This document shows, one piece after another, positions 6,834 through 14,864 of a stretch of DNA of 21,748 nucleotides. Source of the stretch: JAUJOE01 sp038252945. Lineage in GTDB: Bacteria; Actinomycetota; Actinomycetes; Propionibacteriales; Nocardioidaceae. Below the pieces are notes generated by a model. That model had not been told where the DNA came from. It saw only the letters and a list, made by a program, of their open reading frames with translations, and did not search any database. The stretch covers positions 1 through 21,748 of the forward strand of contig JBBSHN010000035.1 in assembly GCA_038252945.1 (NCBI GenBank), in the 5' to 3' direction. Position numbers and translations under genes: made by a program. Positions within the stretch are counted from its first letter, which is position 1. Every line of letters begins with the position of its first letter.

Positions 6834-8756
6834 CTAGCTGGTCCAGGCCCGCCAGAGGCTGGCGTACTCGCCGTCCTGAGCAACCAACTCGTCGTGGCTG
6901 CCAAGCTCTGCGATCTGTCCGTCGATGACCACCGCAACCCGATCGGCGTCGTGTGCTGTGTGCAGTCGGTGCGCGATGGCGATGACCGTACGGCCCACCA
7001 GCAGCGCGTGCACCGAGCCTTCGAGCGTGCGTGCGGTGCGCGGATCGATCAGGGACGTCGCCTCATCGAGGACCAAGGTATGCGGGTCAGCGATGACCAG
7101 CCGCGCCATCGCGACTTGCTGAGCCTGCGCCGGCGTCAGTGCCATGTTCCCCGACCCGACCCGCGTGTCCAGCTCATCAGGCAGCCGACGGACCCAGTCC
7201 GCGGAGCCGACCGTGTCGAGCGCCGCCCACACCGCATCGTCGTCAGCCGTCTCGCGACCGAGCACGATGTTGTCACGCACGGAGCCCACGAACACATGGT
7301 GCTCCTGTGTCACCAGGGCGACCTCCTCACGCAGCTGCTCCAACGGCAGCGTCATCAACTCGACCCCGCCAATACGGACCGAGCCGGTGCGCGGTCCGTT
7401 GATCCCACCGAGCAACCGGCCAAGAGTCGACTTCCCGGAACCACTCGGACCCACGATCGCGATCCGCTCGCCGACGCGTGGCCTGAAGTCAATGCCATGG
7501 AGTACGTCGTGGTCGGGACGGTAGGCGAAGCGAAGCCGCTCGGCGACTAGCTCCGGGCCGGTCGGGACCGCGGTGCCCGGCTCCCGATCCGGCGGCACGG
7601 TGGCGATACCGAGCAGCCGCGCCGTGGACGCTGCGCCGACCTGCAGGCGGTCGACCTGGGCGACGAGCCGGTCGAGCGGCCCAGAGAGCGACTCGACGTA
7701 TAGCACGGCGGCAGTAATCTGTCCGAGAGTGAGGTAGCCATACCAGTAGCCCCAAGCACCCACGATGACGGTGATGACCGTTGGTACATTGAAGGCGATG
7801 TCGATGACGGCGAAGAGCAGGTTGCGCAGCGTCACGCCGTAGCGCTCGGCCTGTGCTGAGACCGCGACGTCGTCCTCCTCGGCCACTACCCGACGCCCCG
7901 CCAATCCGAGTGCCTCGACGGTGCGCGTGCCTTCGACCGTCTCGGTGAGCGTTGTGTTGATCCGCGAGTACGACGCCCCCTCGGCGATGTAGCAGATCGA
8001 GGCTCGGCGAAGGTACCGCCGGACCTGCACCACCGACCCCGCGATCACGAGCAGAGAAGGCAACGCCAGTAGGACCGAGTTCAGCAACATTGCGCCCACC
8101 GACAGCACGACAGTGAGCAAGGCGATGACGGCCATGGGTAGGCCGGTCTGGACCGCCCGGCTCATCGTGCCGACGTCACGCGTGACCCGGGTCACGAGGT
8201 CGCCGGTGCTGGCCCCCTCGACGCGGCTCAGTGGGAGCCGCAGGATTGTCTCGACCACGTACTCACGCATCGAGGCCAACAGGTTCTGACCGAACAGCGT
8301 GGATGTCAGCTGGCCAGAGAAGGTGAACACCGCCTGTGCCAGAACGACAGCCACTATCAGCAGCGCCAACGAACCGAGGCCCGCGGCGGGGCCAGGGGCA
8401 GTGACGCGGTCGATGAGCTGTCCGAGAAGTGACGGTATGGCGAGGGCGGCGGCTGCTGCGAGGGCGTTAAGCACCACGAGCGCGGTGAACGACCACCGCC
8501 TCTCGCGGACTTTGTCGGCGACGAAGCGCACTACGGCCCGGTCATCGGCGACCGGCCATCCCCGCGCCGGGTTGCGCGAGTCCGCGTAGACCCGCTCGGC
8601 ACGTTCCCGGCGCAGGCGGTGGCGATCCCGCAAACCGCTGATGCGGGCACTGACCGAGGCGCCGCTCTGGATTGTCGTGAGCTCGATCGGCAGCACCGGT
8701 GACTCAAGGGCGCTGTCCCGCCACGTCGCCGCTGATGTCGCCAGGAGGTCAGACAC
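6834..8756 (-). CDS. ABC exporter half-transporter with degenerate signature motif (TMD-NBD)
   Basis: 640 residues. A hydrophilic N-terminus (1-88) precedes six predicted membrane segments between about 90 and 375, then the nucleotide-binding domain. Walker A GPSGSGKST (436-444), Q-loop Gln484 in LVTQE, Walker B TLVLDEATS with Asp564/Glu565, and H-loop His596 in IAHRL are intact. The ABC signature is not: ALTPAQAQQ (539-547) replaces LSGGQ. The partner encoded immediately upstream has the reverse pattern, so together they should form one competent and one degenerate ATP site, as in asymmetric heterodimeric exporters. The start ATG 8756 overlaps the end of the partner gene by 8 nt, indicating translational coupling. 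Substrate unknown; probably exports a lipid, drug or small peptide. Confidence 0.93.
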   Translation of the reverse strand: MSDLLATSAATWRDSALESPVLPIELTTIQSGASVSARISGLRDRHRLRRERAERVYADSRNPARGWPVADDRAVVRFVADKVRERRWSFTALVVLNALAAAAALAIPSLLGQLIDRVTAPGPAAGLGSLALLIVAVVLAQAVFTFSGQLTSTLFGQNLLASMREYVVETILRLPLSRVEGASTGDLVTRVTRDVGTMSRAVQTGLPMAVIALLTVVLSVGAMLLNSVLLALPSLLVIAGSVVQVRRYLRRASICYIAEGASYSRINTTLTETVEGTRTVEALGLAGRRVVAEEDDVAVSAQAERYGVTLRNLLFAVIDIAFNVPTVITVIVGAWGYWYGYLTLGQITAAVLYVESLSGPLDRLVAQVDRLQVGAASTARLLGIATVPPDREPGTAVPTGPELVAERLRFAYRPDHDVLHGIDFRPRVGERIAIVGPSGSGKSTLGRLLGGINGPRTGSVRIGGVELMTLPLEQLREEVALVTQEHHVFVGSVRDNIVLGRETADDDAVWAALDTVGSADWVRRLPDELDTRVGSGNMALTPAQAQQVAMARLVIADPHTLVLDEATSLIDPRTARTLEGSVHALLVGRTVIAIAHRLHTAHDADRVAVVIDGQIAELGSHDELVAQDGEYASLWRAWTS

Positions 8757-10620
8757 GACTGTCCTCCATCGTGCGAAGCACGACGTCGCGGTAGTCGGAC
8801 TCGTCGGTCAACAGTTGCTCGTGTCTGCCCTCGGCCACGACTCGGCTGCCGGAGAGCAGCACGACGTGGTCGGCGTGATGGAGCCAAAGAGGGGAGACAG
8901 TGGTGACCACCGTTGTCTTGCCTCGCCGGTGTCGTGCGAGACGCTCGGCGATGCGGGCCTCGGTGTGCGCGTCCACAGCGGACGTCGGCTCGACGAGCAC
9001 GAGCACCTTCGGGTCGGCCGAGAGTGCGCGGGCCAGCACGACGCGCTGGCGCTGACCACCCGACAGACCGCGCCCCCGCTCGTCGAGCTCACCTGCCCAC
9101 CCGCCCGGGAGCGCGTCGTACACATCCTCGGCGGCCGCCGTACGCAGCGCTTCCTCGGCCTGCTCACGCGTCAGGGAGTTGTGGGGGTCCACGGCATCTT
9201 GCAACGTGCCGGCGAAGAGCCGACTGTTCGTGTCGCTTACGAGGATGATCCGGCGTACCTCGTCGAGGGGCACACGCCCGAGGTCGACGCCGCCGTAGCT
9301 GACGCCCCACGGCTCAGCCGCCCGAGCGGCATCCTGAGCGGCCATCAGCTGCCGCCGCTCCCGCCGTTCCGTCCGGGCCTGACGCCCCCAGCGGCGGCCG
9401 GTCGTCTCCAGCAGTGGCGGCGGTTCTTCTTCGACTGTGAACCACCGTCCAAGTCGGTCGGCGAGCGCCGTCGACGATTCCGGTACGGCGCTTACGACGA
9501 CGGTGAGCAACCCCGACCGCGCGACGAAGCCGCTGGACTCATCAACCAGGTCACCGCTGTAAGGCAGCGGAAAAGGGGTAACCGGCTCGCGCCAGGGTGG
9601 GGTGAGCTCGAGCACCGCGATCGCCTTCTTGGCGGAAACGAGCGCGCGAGTCAGCTTCTGCGCGAACTCGAAGAACGTCCGGATCGGGCCGACCATAAAG
9701 AGCCCGTAGCCGAGGAAGCTCACCAGTTCACCGACCGTCAGCTCTCCTGAGTCGACGGCGCGGGTGCCGGCGTACATGAGGAGCACCAGGAAGCAGCCCG
9801 ACATCAGCACTCCCACTGCCTCGATCGCTGCCTGCCAGACTCCTGCGGCTACCCCTGCCTGACGGGTGAACTGAGACTGAGTGGCGTAGTTGCGGCCGAA
9901 GGTGCTCTCACCGCCGATTCCCCGGAGGATACGCAGGCCGGCGACGATGTCAGTGGCCATCGACGTCAGCGTCGAGTTACGGGTCCGCTCTGCCTGCTGG
10001 CGACTGTGCAGAGGACGCAGCATTGGCAGAGCCGCGCCAACCAGCACCGGTGCCGCTGCCAGGACCATCAGGCCTAGCTTCGGCGACGTCAACAGCACGA
10101 TCGTCGCGACGGTCAGATAAGCCACGAGCTGGGACAAGCCGCGTGCCGTGATCTCGGTCAGGGCTCCGAACTCGTCCGAGTCGCTTGCTGCCACGCTAAG
10201 TACCTCACCCGTGGGGGTCCGCCGAGGGAGCACATGGCCCAGTTGCACGGCCTTGCGGGTGACCATCAATATCGTGCCGTAAAGCGCTATCAACCAGCTG
10301 CGCACCACCAGCGTGTGCATCGCGATACCGAAGACCGCGCCGACGATCGTCACGAGGAGCAGCAGTCCGGCCCACTGCAACGTGGCCTCAGCCGACCTGG
10401 CGAGAATGCCTCGATCTATGGCACGGCCGACGAGCCAGGGTCCGACCGTCAACGGCAGCTGCCACAAGATGCCGACCAGGGTGGCGGTGGCGATCACTGG
10501 TGCCTGTTGCCACATTTGCCACAACAGGAATCGCGATGGGGAGCTTAAGTCCGGGGTCGGAGTGGGGGTCTCTCCCGGGAGCGTGTGGAAAACGTCGACC
10601 ACCGGGGGGAAGTTCTGCAT
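8749..10620 (-). CDS. ABC exporter half-transporter with degenerate Walker motifs (TMD-NBD)
   Basis: 623 residues from ATG 10620 (MQNFPPVVDVFHTLPGE). An upstream ATG at 10761 would add 47 low-complexity residues and is less likely. No Shine-Dalgarno is seen; TACCCT 10 nt before the ATG could support near-leaderless expression. The membrane domain spans about 35-330. In the nucleotide-binding domain the Walker A region is VVSAVPESSTALADRL, lacking the GKS/T core. Walker B is VLVLVEPTS, with Val replacing the metal Asp, and the H-loop position reads TVSPL. The signature LSGGQRQR (519-526) is perfect. About 45 charged and Pro-rich residues (FTVEEEPPPLLE to AARAAEP) are inserted after the lost Walker A. 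It provides the signature motif for the ATP site of its partner. First gene of a two-gene operon. Confidence 0.9.
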   Translation of the reverse strand: MQNFPPVVDVFHTLPGETPTPTPDLSSPSRFLLWQMWQQAPVIATATLVGILWQLPLTVGPWLVGRAIDRGILARSAEATLQWAGLLLLVTIVGAVFGIAMHTLVVRSWLIALYGTILMVTRKAVQLGHVLPRRTPTGEVLSVAASDSDEFGALTEITARGLSQLVAYLTVATIVLLTSPKLGLMVLAAAPVLVGAALPMLRPLHSRQQAERTRNSTLTSMATDIVAGLRILRGIGGESTFGRNYATQSQFTRQAGVAAGVWQAAIEAVGVLMSGCFLVLLMYAGTRAVDSGELTVGELVSFLGYGLFMVGPIRTFFEFAQKLTRALVSAKKAIAVLELTPPWREPVTPFPLPYSGDLVDESSGFVARSGLLTVVVSAVPESSTALADRLGRWFTVEEEPPPLLETTGRRWGRQARTERRERRQLMAAQDAARAAEPWGVSYGGVDLGRVPLDEVRRIILVSDTNSRLFAGTLQDAVDPHNSLTREQAEEALRTAAAEDVYDALPGGWAGELDERGRGLSGGQRQRVVLARALSADPKVLVLVEPTSAVDAHTEARIAERLARHRRGKTTVVTTVSPLWLHHADHVVLLSGSRVVAEGRHEQLLTDESDYRDVVLRTMEDSRV

Positions 10621-10882
10621 CGTAACGTCGAGGGTAAATGCCGGGGGCGTGGGCGGTCGACCGCGTTTCGATGACGAGCCCACGCCGCCGAACGGAGAGT
10701 GCGTTGACGGGCGGTCCTGACTTGGAGTCGCTTGCGTTGCTCTTGGGCCCGTCGTACCCATGAGGTGAGACGGTGTGTCGTGCCCTTCGCGTGCCTATGA
10801 GGAATAAGGCTGCTCGGCTTCATCAAGCGGCGCCCCGGTCACAGGACGCTGACGCATGCTGCAGCGTCGTAATCGGCCAGTG

Positions 10883-11617
10883 TCACGACCCCTCAGTTTT
10901 GGTTCCCAGGTGGGCGGAGAGGAAGTCCAGAGTCCGACGCCAGGCTCGAGCGGACGCCTCAGCGTTCCAGTTGTAGAAGTCGTCGTTGTCGAAGGCGTGA
11001 TTGGCACCTTCGTAGGTGTCGACTTTAACCCGGTCGTTCTCTGCGGTTACTGCCGCTCGGATTCGAGTGACGGTCTCTGCATCGATGTAGTCGTCATTCA
11101 GACCGAAGTGGTGGAGGCTCGGTGCCGTCACTTGAGGAGCAAGCTCCAGCAGATGAGGAATGGAGGATCCGTAGTAGCTCACCAGACAGTCGGGATCAGT
11201 CATGGCTGCAACATTGAAGCCGATTCCACCGCCGAGGCAGAAACCGACGATGCCTACACCTCCGTTTAACTCCTCCAGGCTCCGCAGGTGCTCCAGGGCC
11301 GCAACCGAATCGGCGACCGTGGTGTCCCAGTCGAGGCTCATCGCGCGGTTCATCGCCGTCTCCACTGCATCGGGAGCCGACTCGTCCATCGGTGTCACGT
11401 CCGGGCCGTCGAGGCGCCAGTAGAGCTCCGGCGCGAGAACGACGTACCCGGCGTCGGCGAGTGCTGCAGCGCGACGACGAATGTAGGCGCTAATGCCGAA
11501 GATCTCCTGCAGCAGCACGGTGCCAGGTCCGTTCCCGCTCGCCGGCGTCCACAGCCACGCCGGCATGTCGCCGTCTGCAATGGAAACGACTACAGCTCGG
11601 GCATCTGAGGAGGTCAC
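10883..11617 (-). CDS. Dienelactone hydrolase family protein
   Basis: 244 residues from GTG 11617 (MTSSDARAVVVSIADGDMPA), close to the usual 230-250. Catalytic residues of the family are visible: Glu38 in LLQEIFG, Cys127 in GFCLGGG (G-x-C-x-G-G nucleophile), Asp in FGLNDDYI near 175, and His207 in GANHAFDN. Dienelactone hydrolases open the lactone of dienelactone to maleylacetate in chlorocatechol degradation, but many paralogues act on other esters. No other aromatic-degradation genes are here, so the substrate is open. No ribosome-binding site precedes the GTG; TAGATT ends 7 nt upstream, which suggests a leaderless transcript. A longer frame to 11695 would translate the tandem repeat as an 8-residue repeat and is less likely. 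Confidence 0.9.
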   Translation of the reverse strand: MTSSDARAVVVSIADGDMPAWLWTPASGNGPGTVLLQEIFGISAYIRRRAAALADAGYVVLAPELYWRLDGPDVTPMDESAPDAVETAMNRAMSLDWDTTVADSVAALEHLRSLEELNGGVGIVGFCLGGGIGFNVAAMTDPDCLVSYYGSSIPHLLELAPQVTAPSLHHFGLNDDYIDAETVTRIRAAVTAENDRVKVDTYEGANHAFDNDDFYNWNAEASARAWRRTLDFLSAHLGTKTEGS

Positions 11618-11624
11618 GGCGTTG

Positions 11625-11630
11625 AATCTA
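11625..11630 (-). promoter_or_regulatory. -10 element of a leaderless promoter for the dienelactone hydrolase gene
   Basis: On the minus strand, TAGATT is followed by 7 nt (CAACGCC) and the GTG start at 11617, so the transcript would begin at or next to the start codon. The expected -35 zone falls inside the first copy of the 24-bp tandem repeat, so no standard TTGACA box is seen. Confidence 0.45.
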
Positions 11631-11678
11631 CGCGGTCCAAAGTGCCTCAGACATCGCGGTCCAAAGTTCCTCAGACCT
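11631..11678. repeat. Two exact-tandem 24-bp repeats in the dienelactone hydrolase promoter
   Basis: Copy 1 (11631-11654) and copy 2 (11655-11678) both begin CGCGGTCCAAAGT and continue with CCTCAGAC. They match at 22 of 24 positions, differing at the 14th and 23rd bases, with no gap between copies. They abut the -10 box and occupy roughly the -17 to -65 zone. This is the expected place for a pair of operator or activator sites on successive helical turns. A third copy is not evident. Confidence 0.85.
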
Positions 11679-11886
11679 GAGGGTGCACCCGGCATTCGGC
11701 CCCGACGTTCGGCTCAAGACCTCAGAACGGCCAACCGCCGGTGGCTTGAACGCCGCGCTTCCATTCGGTGCCGCGGTGGTGGATTCTTCGGGTACCACAC
11801 GGAAGAGTCGAACATCCAGGTCAGCCAGCGCCGCCGTTGAGCGAGCGCGTGGCCTTCGGTCTGGCGGAAAGCACGAGAGGGCGCAC

Positions 11887-12654
11887 ATGATGGTTGACCA
11901 CCCGGAAGCTCTCGTGCCTGCTGGCCACATCGAACCAGCTCCGCGCAGGATCCGCGCCGTCCTTGGTGGCAAGGTCGTCGTTGACACGACTCAGGCCATC
12001 TACGTCTGGGAGTGGCCCTACTACCCGCAGTATTACGTCCCCCTTGATGACGTCGTAGAAGGTGCTCTGGTGGACGAGAACCATGAAGAGCGACTGGACT
12101 TGGGCAGTGCACGCCGGCACGGGTTGCGAGGCGGCGAGCTCTATCGGCCCGGCGCGGCCAGGCTGTATGCCGACGGCTCAGCAGAGGGCCTGACCAACCG
12201 GGTTCGGTTCGAATGGGGAGCGCTGGACGCCTGGTTTGAAGAAGACGAGGAGGTCTTTGTCCACCCCCGCAGTCCCTATTCTCGGGTCGACGCCCTGCGC
12301 TCAACCCGACGCGTGCGTATCAGCCTTCAGGACGTCGTCTTGGCTGAGTCGTCGTCACCAATCATGGTATTCGAAACGGGGTTGCCGACGCGTTACTACG
12401 TCAACCGCACCGAGGTGGACTTCGACCATCTGATTCCTACCGACACGGTGACGTCGTGCCCGTATAAGGGCACGACGAGCGGCTACTGGTCGGTCCGCGC
12501 CAACCAAACGACGTACCCGGACCTCGCCTGGACGTATGCCTTTCCGACCCGTCAGCTGATGCCTATTGCTGGCCTCGTCGCCTTCTATAACGAGAAGGTC
12601 GACATCACCATCGAGGGCGTACCGGTGCCCCGACCCAGTACTCACTTCTCCTAG
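11887..12654 (+). CDS. DUF427 protein with two tandem DUF427 domains
   Basis: 255 residues from ATG 11887, with GAGAGG about 7 nt upstream; ATG 11890 is also possible. The longer open frame to the left has no family sequence. Two copies of the DUF427 fold (Pfam NTP_transf_9) are visible. The first (about 20-110) has IRAVLGGKVVVDTTQAIYVW then YYPQYYVPLDDV. The second (about 135-230) has VRISLQDVVLAESSSPIMVF, then LPTRYYVNRTEVDF, CPYKGTTSGYWSV and the strand YPDLAWTYAFP. In each repeat an Arg/Gly strand leads to a Tyr-Tyr-Val segment. The biochemical function of this family is not established. It is divergent from the dienelactone hydrolase gene and 123 nt ahead of the SRPBCC gene on the same strand. 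Confidence 0.9.
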   Translation: MMVDHPEALVPAGHIEPAPRRIRAVLGGKVVVDTTQAIYVWEWPYYPQYYVPLDDVVEGALVDENHEERLDLGSARRHGLRGGELYRPGAARLYADGSAEGLTNRVRFEWGALDAWFEEDEEVFVHPRSPYSRVDALRSTRRVRISLQDVVLAESSSPIMVFETGLPTRYYVNRTEVDFDHLIPTDTVTSCPYKGTTSGYWSVRANQTTYPDLAWTYAFPTRQLMPIAGLVAFYNEKVDITIEGVPVPRPSTHFS

Positions 12655-12777
12655 TGGAGCGAGGCGCAGCGATTGCCGAGGACGGCTCAGTCCCCCTCCA
12701 GGCAAAGGCAGAAGGGGTGTCCCGCTGGATCCGGGAGCCGTGTGGGGCGTTAACCGTCACAGTGCTTCGATGGAGCT

Positions 12778-13236
12778 ATGACCAATCACGGTGCAGTCGT
12801 GCGCGTCGCCAGCGCCACCCATGAGATTGCAGCGGACGCTGCGACAATCTTCGAGCTAATTGCCGACCCGACTCAGCAGCCTCGCTGGGATGGCAACGAC
12901 AACTTGGCCGAGGCACCCGGCGGACAGCGAGTTGACGCCCTCGGTCAGGTGTTCACCATGACGACCACGAAAGGCAACATCCGAGAGAACCACGTCGTCG
13001 AGTTCGACGAGGGCCGCCGCATCGCGTGGAGACCGGCCGAACCAGGCCAGGAACCGCCAGGGCACCTTTGGCGCTGGGTGCTCGAGCCGATCGACCCGTC
13101 ACATACGCGCGTCACGCACACCTACGACTGGACAGAGTTGACCGACGAAAACCGCTTCCCCCGTGCACGGGCGACCACGGCCGACAAGCTTCAGGCCTCG
13201 CTGGACAGACTCGCTGCGCTTGCGGAGCACGAGTGA
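12778..13236 (+). CDS. SRPBCC-family (START/polyketide-cyclase-like) protein
   Basis: 152 residues from ATG 12778; GGAG lies only 2 nt upstream, so initiation may be weak or leaderless. The protein shows the helix-grip pattern: ATHEIAADAATIFELIADPTQQPRWDG (first strand plus the helix ending in the PxRxPxWD-like turn), the central strand region VFTMTTTKGNIRENHVVEFDEGRRIAW, and TRVTHTYDWTELTDENRFPRA ahead of a long C-terminal helix. These proteins form a hydrophobic cavity that binds lipids or polyketide-like ligands. Members near resistance or detoxification genes are usually of unknown ligand. The gene follows the DUF427 gene after 123 nt and could be on its own promoter. Confidence 0.88.
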   Translation: MTNHGAVVRVASATHEIAADAATIFELIADPTQQPRWDGNDNLAEAPGGQRVDALGQVFTMTTTKGNIRENHVVEFDEGRRIAWRPAEPGQEPPGHLWRWVLEPIDPSHTRVTHTYDWTELTDENRFPRARATTADKLQASLDRLAALAEHE

Positions 13237-13245
13237 CGCAGGTTC

Positions 13246-13341
13246 CGAATCCGGATACCGAACAGGCTTCCGGCCGTTGACCCAGATGGGAATGTTGTAG
13301 GTGCCCAGAAAGTACTCTCGCCGGCCTCACCCCAGCGCTGA
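13246..13341 (+). pseudogene. Possible C-terminal remnant of a VOC (glyoxalase-fold) gene
   Basis: A plus-strand frame ends PAVDPDGNVVGAQKVLSPA before a TGA at 13339-13341. The DPDGNVVG-x-Q segment is typical of the last strand of VOC/glyoxalase proteins. No start or N-terminal part precedes it in frame. It lies 45 nt from an intact, oppositely oriented VOC gene. Short, so weakly supported. Confidence 0.3.
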
Positions 13342-13386
13342 TCGCTTGCGGCGCCGTCTACCTCCTGGCCACTAGGATCGACGCAA

Positions 13387-13800
13387 TTAGCCGACGAAGA
13401 TGCAGAACGGATGGCCCGACGGGTCGCCAAGGACGTAGAGCGGCTCATCCGAGTCATCCGTTCGGTCGAGCAGCAGTTGCGCTCCCAGCGACTCAGCCCG
13501 CTCCCGCTGCCGCCGCAACTCCTGGAGACTCGAAACCGTGAAGTCGAGGTGCAACTGCATTGGGACGTCGTGCTCGGGCCATGTCGTTCGATCAAGACGC
13601 TCGACCTGCTGAAAGGCCAGCTTGCGGGCGCCGTTCGGGTCGACGAGGACGAGCCAGTCCGCATCGTCCGCAACACCATCCGCAGCAGGTTCATCGCCCG
13701 GCCGGTACTGCAGTCCCAGGAGTTGCCGATAGAACTCGGCAAGTGCCCTGACGTTGGTGGTGTCGATAGCGGTATGCAGTAGTTGCGGGTACTCAACCAT
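13387..13800 (-). CDS. VOC family protein (glyoxalase/bleomycin-resistance fold)
   Basis: 137 residues from ATG 13800, with GGAGG 6 nt upstream; the longer frame to 13995 has no family sequence. Two beta-alpha-beta-beta-beta modules are visible. The N-terminal one has LLHTAIDTTNVRALAEFYRQLLGLQYRPGDEP, with the metal-site His near residue 9. The second has MQLHLDFTVSSLQELRRQRERAESLGAQLL, ending with YVLGDPSGHPFCIFVG. This is the common actinobacterial VOC subfamily ending DPSGHPFCL-like, of unknown substrate; members range from dioxygenases to glyoxalases and drug-binding proteins. It is the last gene of a minus-strand run with the ArsR/SRPBCC pair, but 260 nt separate it from the truncated DinB gene. 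Confidence 0.9.
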   Translation of the reverse strand: MVEYPQLLHTAIDTTNVRALAEFYRQLLGLQYRPGDEPAADGVADDADWLVLVDPNGARKLAFQQVERLDRTTWPEHDVPMQLHLDFTVSSLQELRRQRERAESLGAQLLLDRTDDSDEPLYVLGDPSGHPFCIFVG

Positions 13801-14060
13801 GGTCGCCTCCAATCTGCCCCCATCCGTAGGCACGTACAGCACCGTCATCTGCTGCCCAGGACATCCGGTCGTTCCGAGGCACGGGCGACCGTGTGGCCGA
13901 GGAAATCTCTCGCCAACGACTAGCGTGCTTCCTCGATGGCCACCAGGAAAAGTCGTGTCGTGAAAGGCAGTGACGGACAAGCCGTTCGAGAGCACTACCG
14001 GCAGGCCGTCGTGGGCTTCACACCTTATATCGAGTTTGACGGAGCAGGACTGGTCCTTGA
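13801..14060. other. Intergenic stretch without a recognisable gene
   Basis: Apart from the GGAGG ribosome-binding site of the VOC gene at its left end, I see no coding frame with family character, no strong repeat and no clear promoter. Confidence 0.4.
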
Positions 14061-14342
14061 TCAGCGGGGACCAAGCCCTGTCTGACCGTCAAGGAGTTCT
14101 CTCGCGATATCCAAGTGGCCAGCATGGCGGGAGACCTCCTCAATCATGTGCAACACCACGTCTCGTACGGTGTGAATCTCCTCAGGCATATCTGGAGGTA
14201 TGGGGTTAGCCGGGTGAGAGTCAAGCGGGGCGTCGGCAAGGATTTCGTCTGAGCGCTTCACCTGCTCGGCATAGAACGCGAGTACGTCGGACACCGAACG
14301 GGGAGTGGCAAATGGACCGTCGTCCGCTCGTCGGAAATCCCC
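14061..14342 (-). pseudogene. N-terminally truncated mini-DinB (DUF664-type) gene
   Basis: The C-terminal half of a DinB-fold protein: DVLAFYAEQVKRSDEILADA, then VRDVVLHMIEEVSRHAGHLD with the conserved H-x-GH metal-site cluster, then IARELLDGQTG. The family is normally about 160-180 residues; the only usable start (GTG 14294) gives 77. Family-like sequence (GDFRRADDGPFATPRS) continues upstream of that GTG to about 14342, immediately before the end of the SRPBCC gene, and then stops. The first metal-binding His and two helices are missing. I infer a deletion whose joint lies near the SRPBCC stop codon. Intact members act as putative metal-dependent thiol transferases or have unknown function. 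Confidence 0.6.
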
Positions 14343-14346
14343 GTCA

Positions 14347-14853
14347 TCAGAGGTCGCCAGCGAAGTCTTGGTAGGCAGGCGACAGTGCGGTCCAACGGGT
14401 GTGCCAGTCGGCTGCCTGGCGTCCGTCGACGTGCGCGGTCAGGTCCTCGACGTGCGCCTGCCATCCTGCGCCGTGGGCCGCGAGTTGGTCGACCGGGATG
14501 CCTCGCTCCTCGATGACGAGGCGGGTCTTGCCCCGTTCGGGGGCGAGAGTTGCTTCGATGACGGTCTCGTCGGGCATGCCTGGGGACATGGTGACGGCAA
14601 GGCGGCGCGGAACTTGGCAGACGTCGATGCGGCCCGGTCCCTCCCACGCACTAGTGAACCGCGCGTGAATCTGTCCGCCAAGGCGGAGGTCGCCTTCTAC
14701 GTCGGCGATCCAGCGGGCCAAGCGGGACGGGTCCGTGATCGCCGACCACAGATCGTCAATGTCGGTGTCGTACAGGTCTTCCATCCGGACGGCGCCTTTG
14801 CCATCCGCCGTGCGACGAAGGGTCCCAACGATGCGGTCGGGTGTGCTGGTCAT
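14347..14853 (-). CDS. SRPBCC/AHSA1-family protein, partner of the ArsR regulator
   Basis: 168 residues from ATG 14853, with AAGGAG 6 nt upstream. The protein starts MTSTPDRIVGTLRRTADGKG, followed by VRMEDLYDTDIDDLWSAITD, PSRLARWIADVEGDLRLGG, a WEGPGRI-DVC strand, and ETVIEATLAPERGKTRLVIEERGIP. This is the AHSA1-like branch that typically ends in a long helix with the GWQAHVEDLTAHVDG-type motif seen here. It sits 11 nt after the ArsR gene. The ArsR-AHSA1 pairing is a very common two-gene operon in actinobacteria in which the regulator is thought to control the SRPBCC gene; the ligand is unknown. The next gene, the DinB remnant, begins right at its stop. Confidence 0.92.
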   Translation of the reverse strand: MTSTPDRIVGTLRRTADGKGAVRMEDLYDTDIDDLWSAITDPSRLARWIADVEGDLRLGGQIHARFTSAWEGPGRIDVCQVPRRLAVTMSPGMPDETVIEATLAPERGKTRLVIEERGIPVDQLAAHGAGWQAHVEDLTAHVDGRQAADWHTRWTALSPAYQDFAGDL

Positions 14854-14864
14854 GCCTTGCTCCT

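Noticed and set aside
10621..10761. N-terminal extension of the second ABC subunit to ATG 10761
   Set aside because: The extra 47 residues are low-complexity Pro/Thr/Ser-rich with no ribosome-binding site; the sequence from ATG 10620 looks like the normal family N-terminus.
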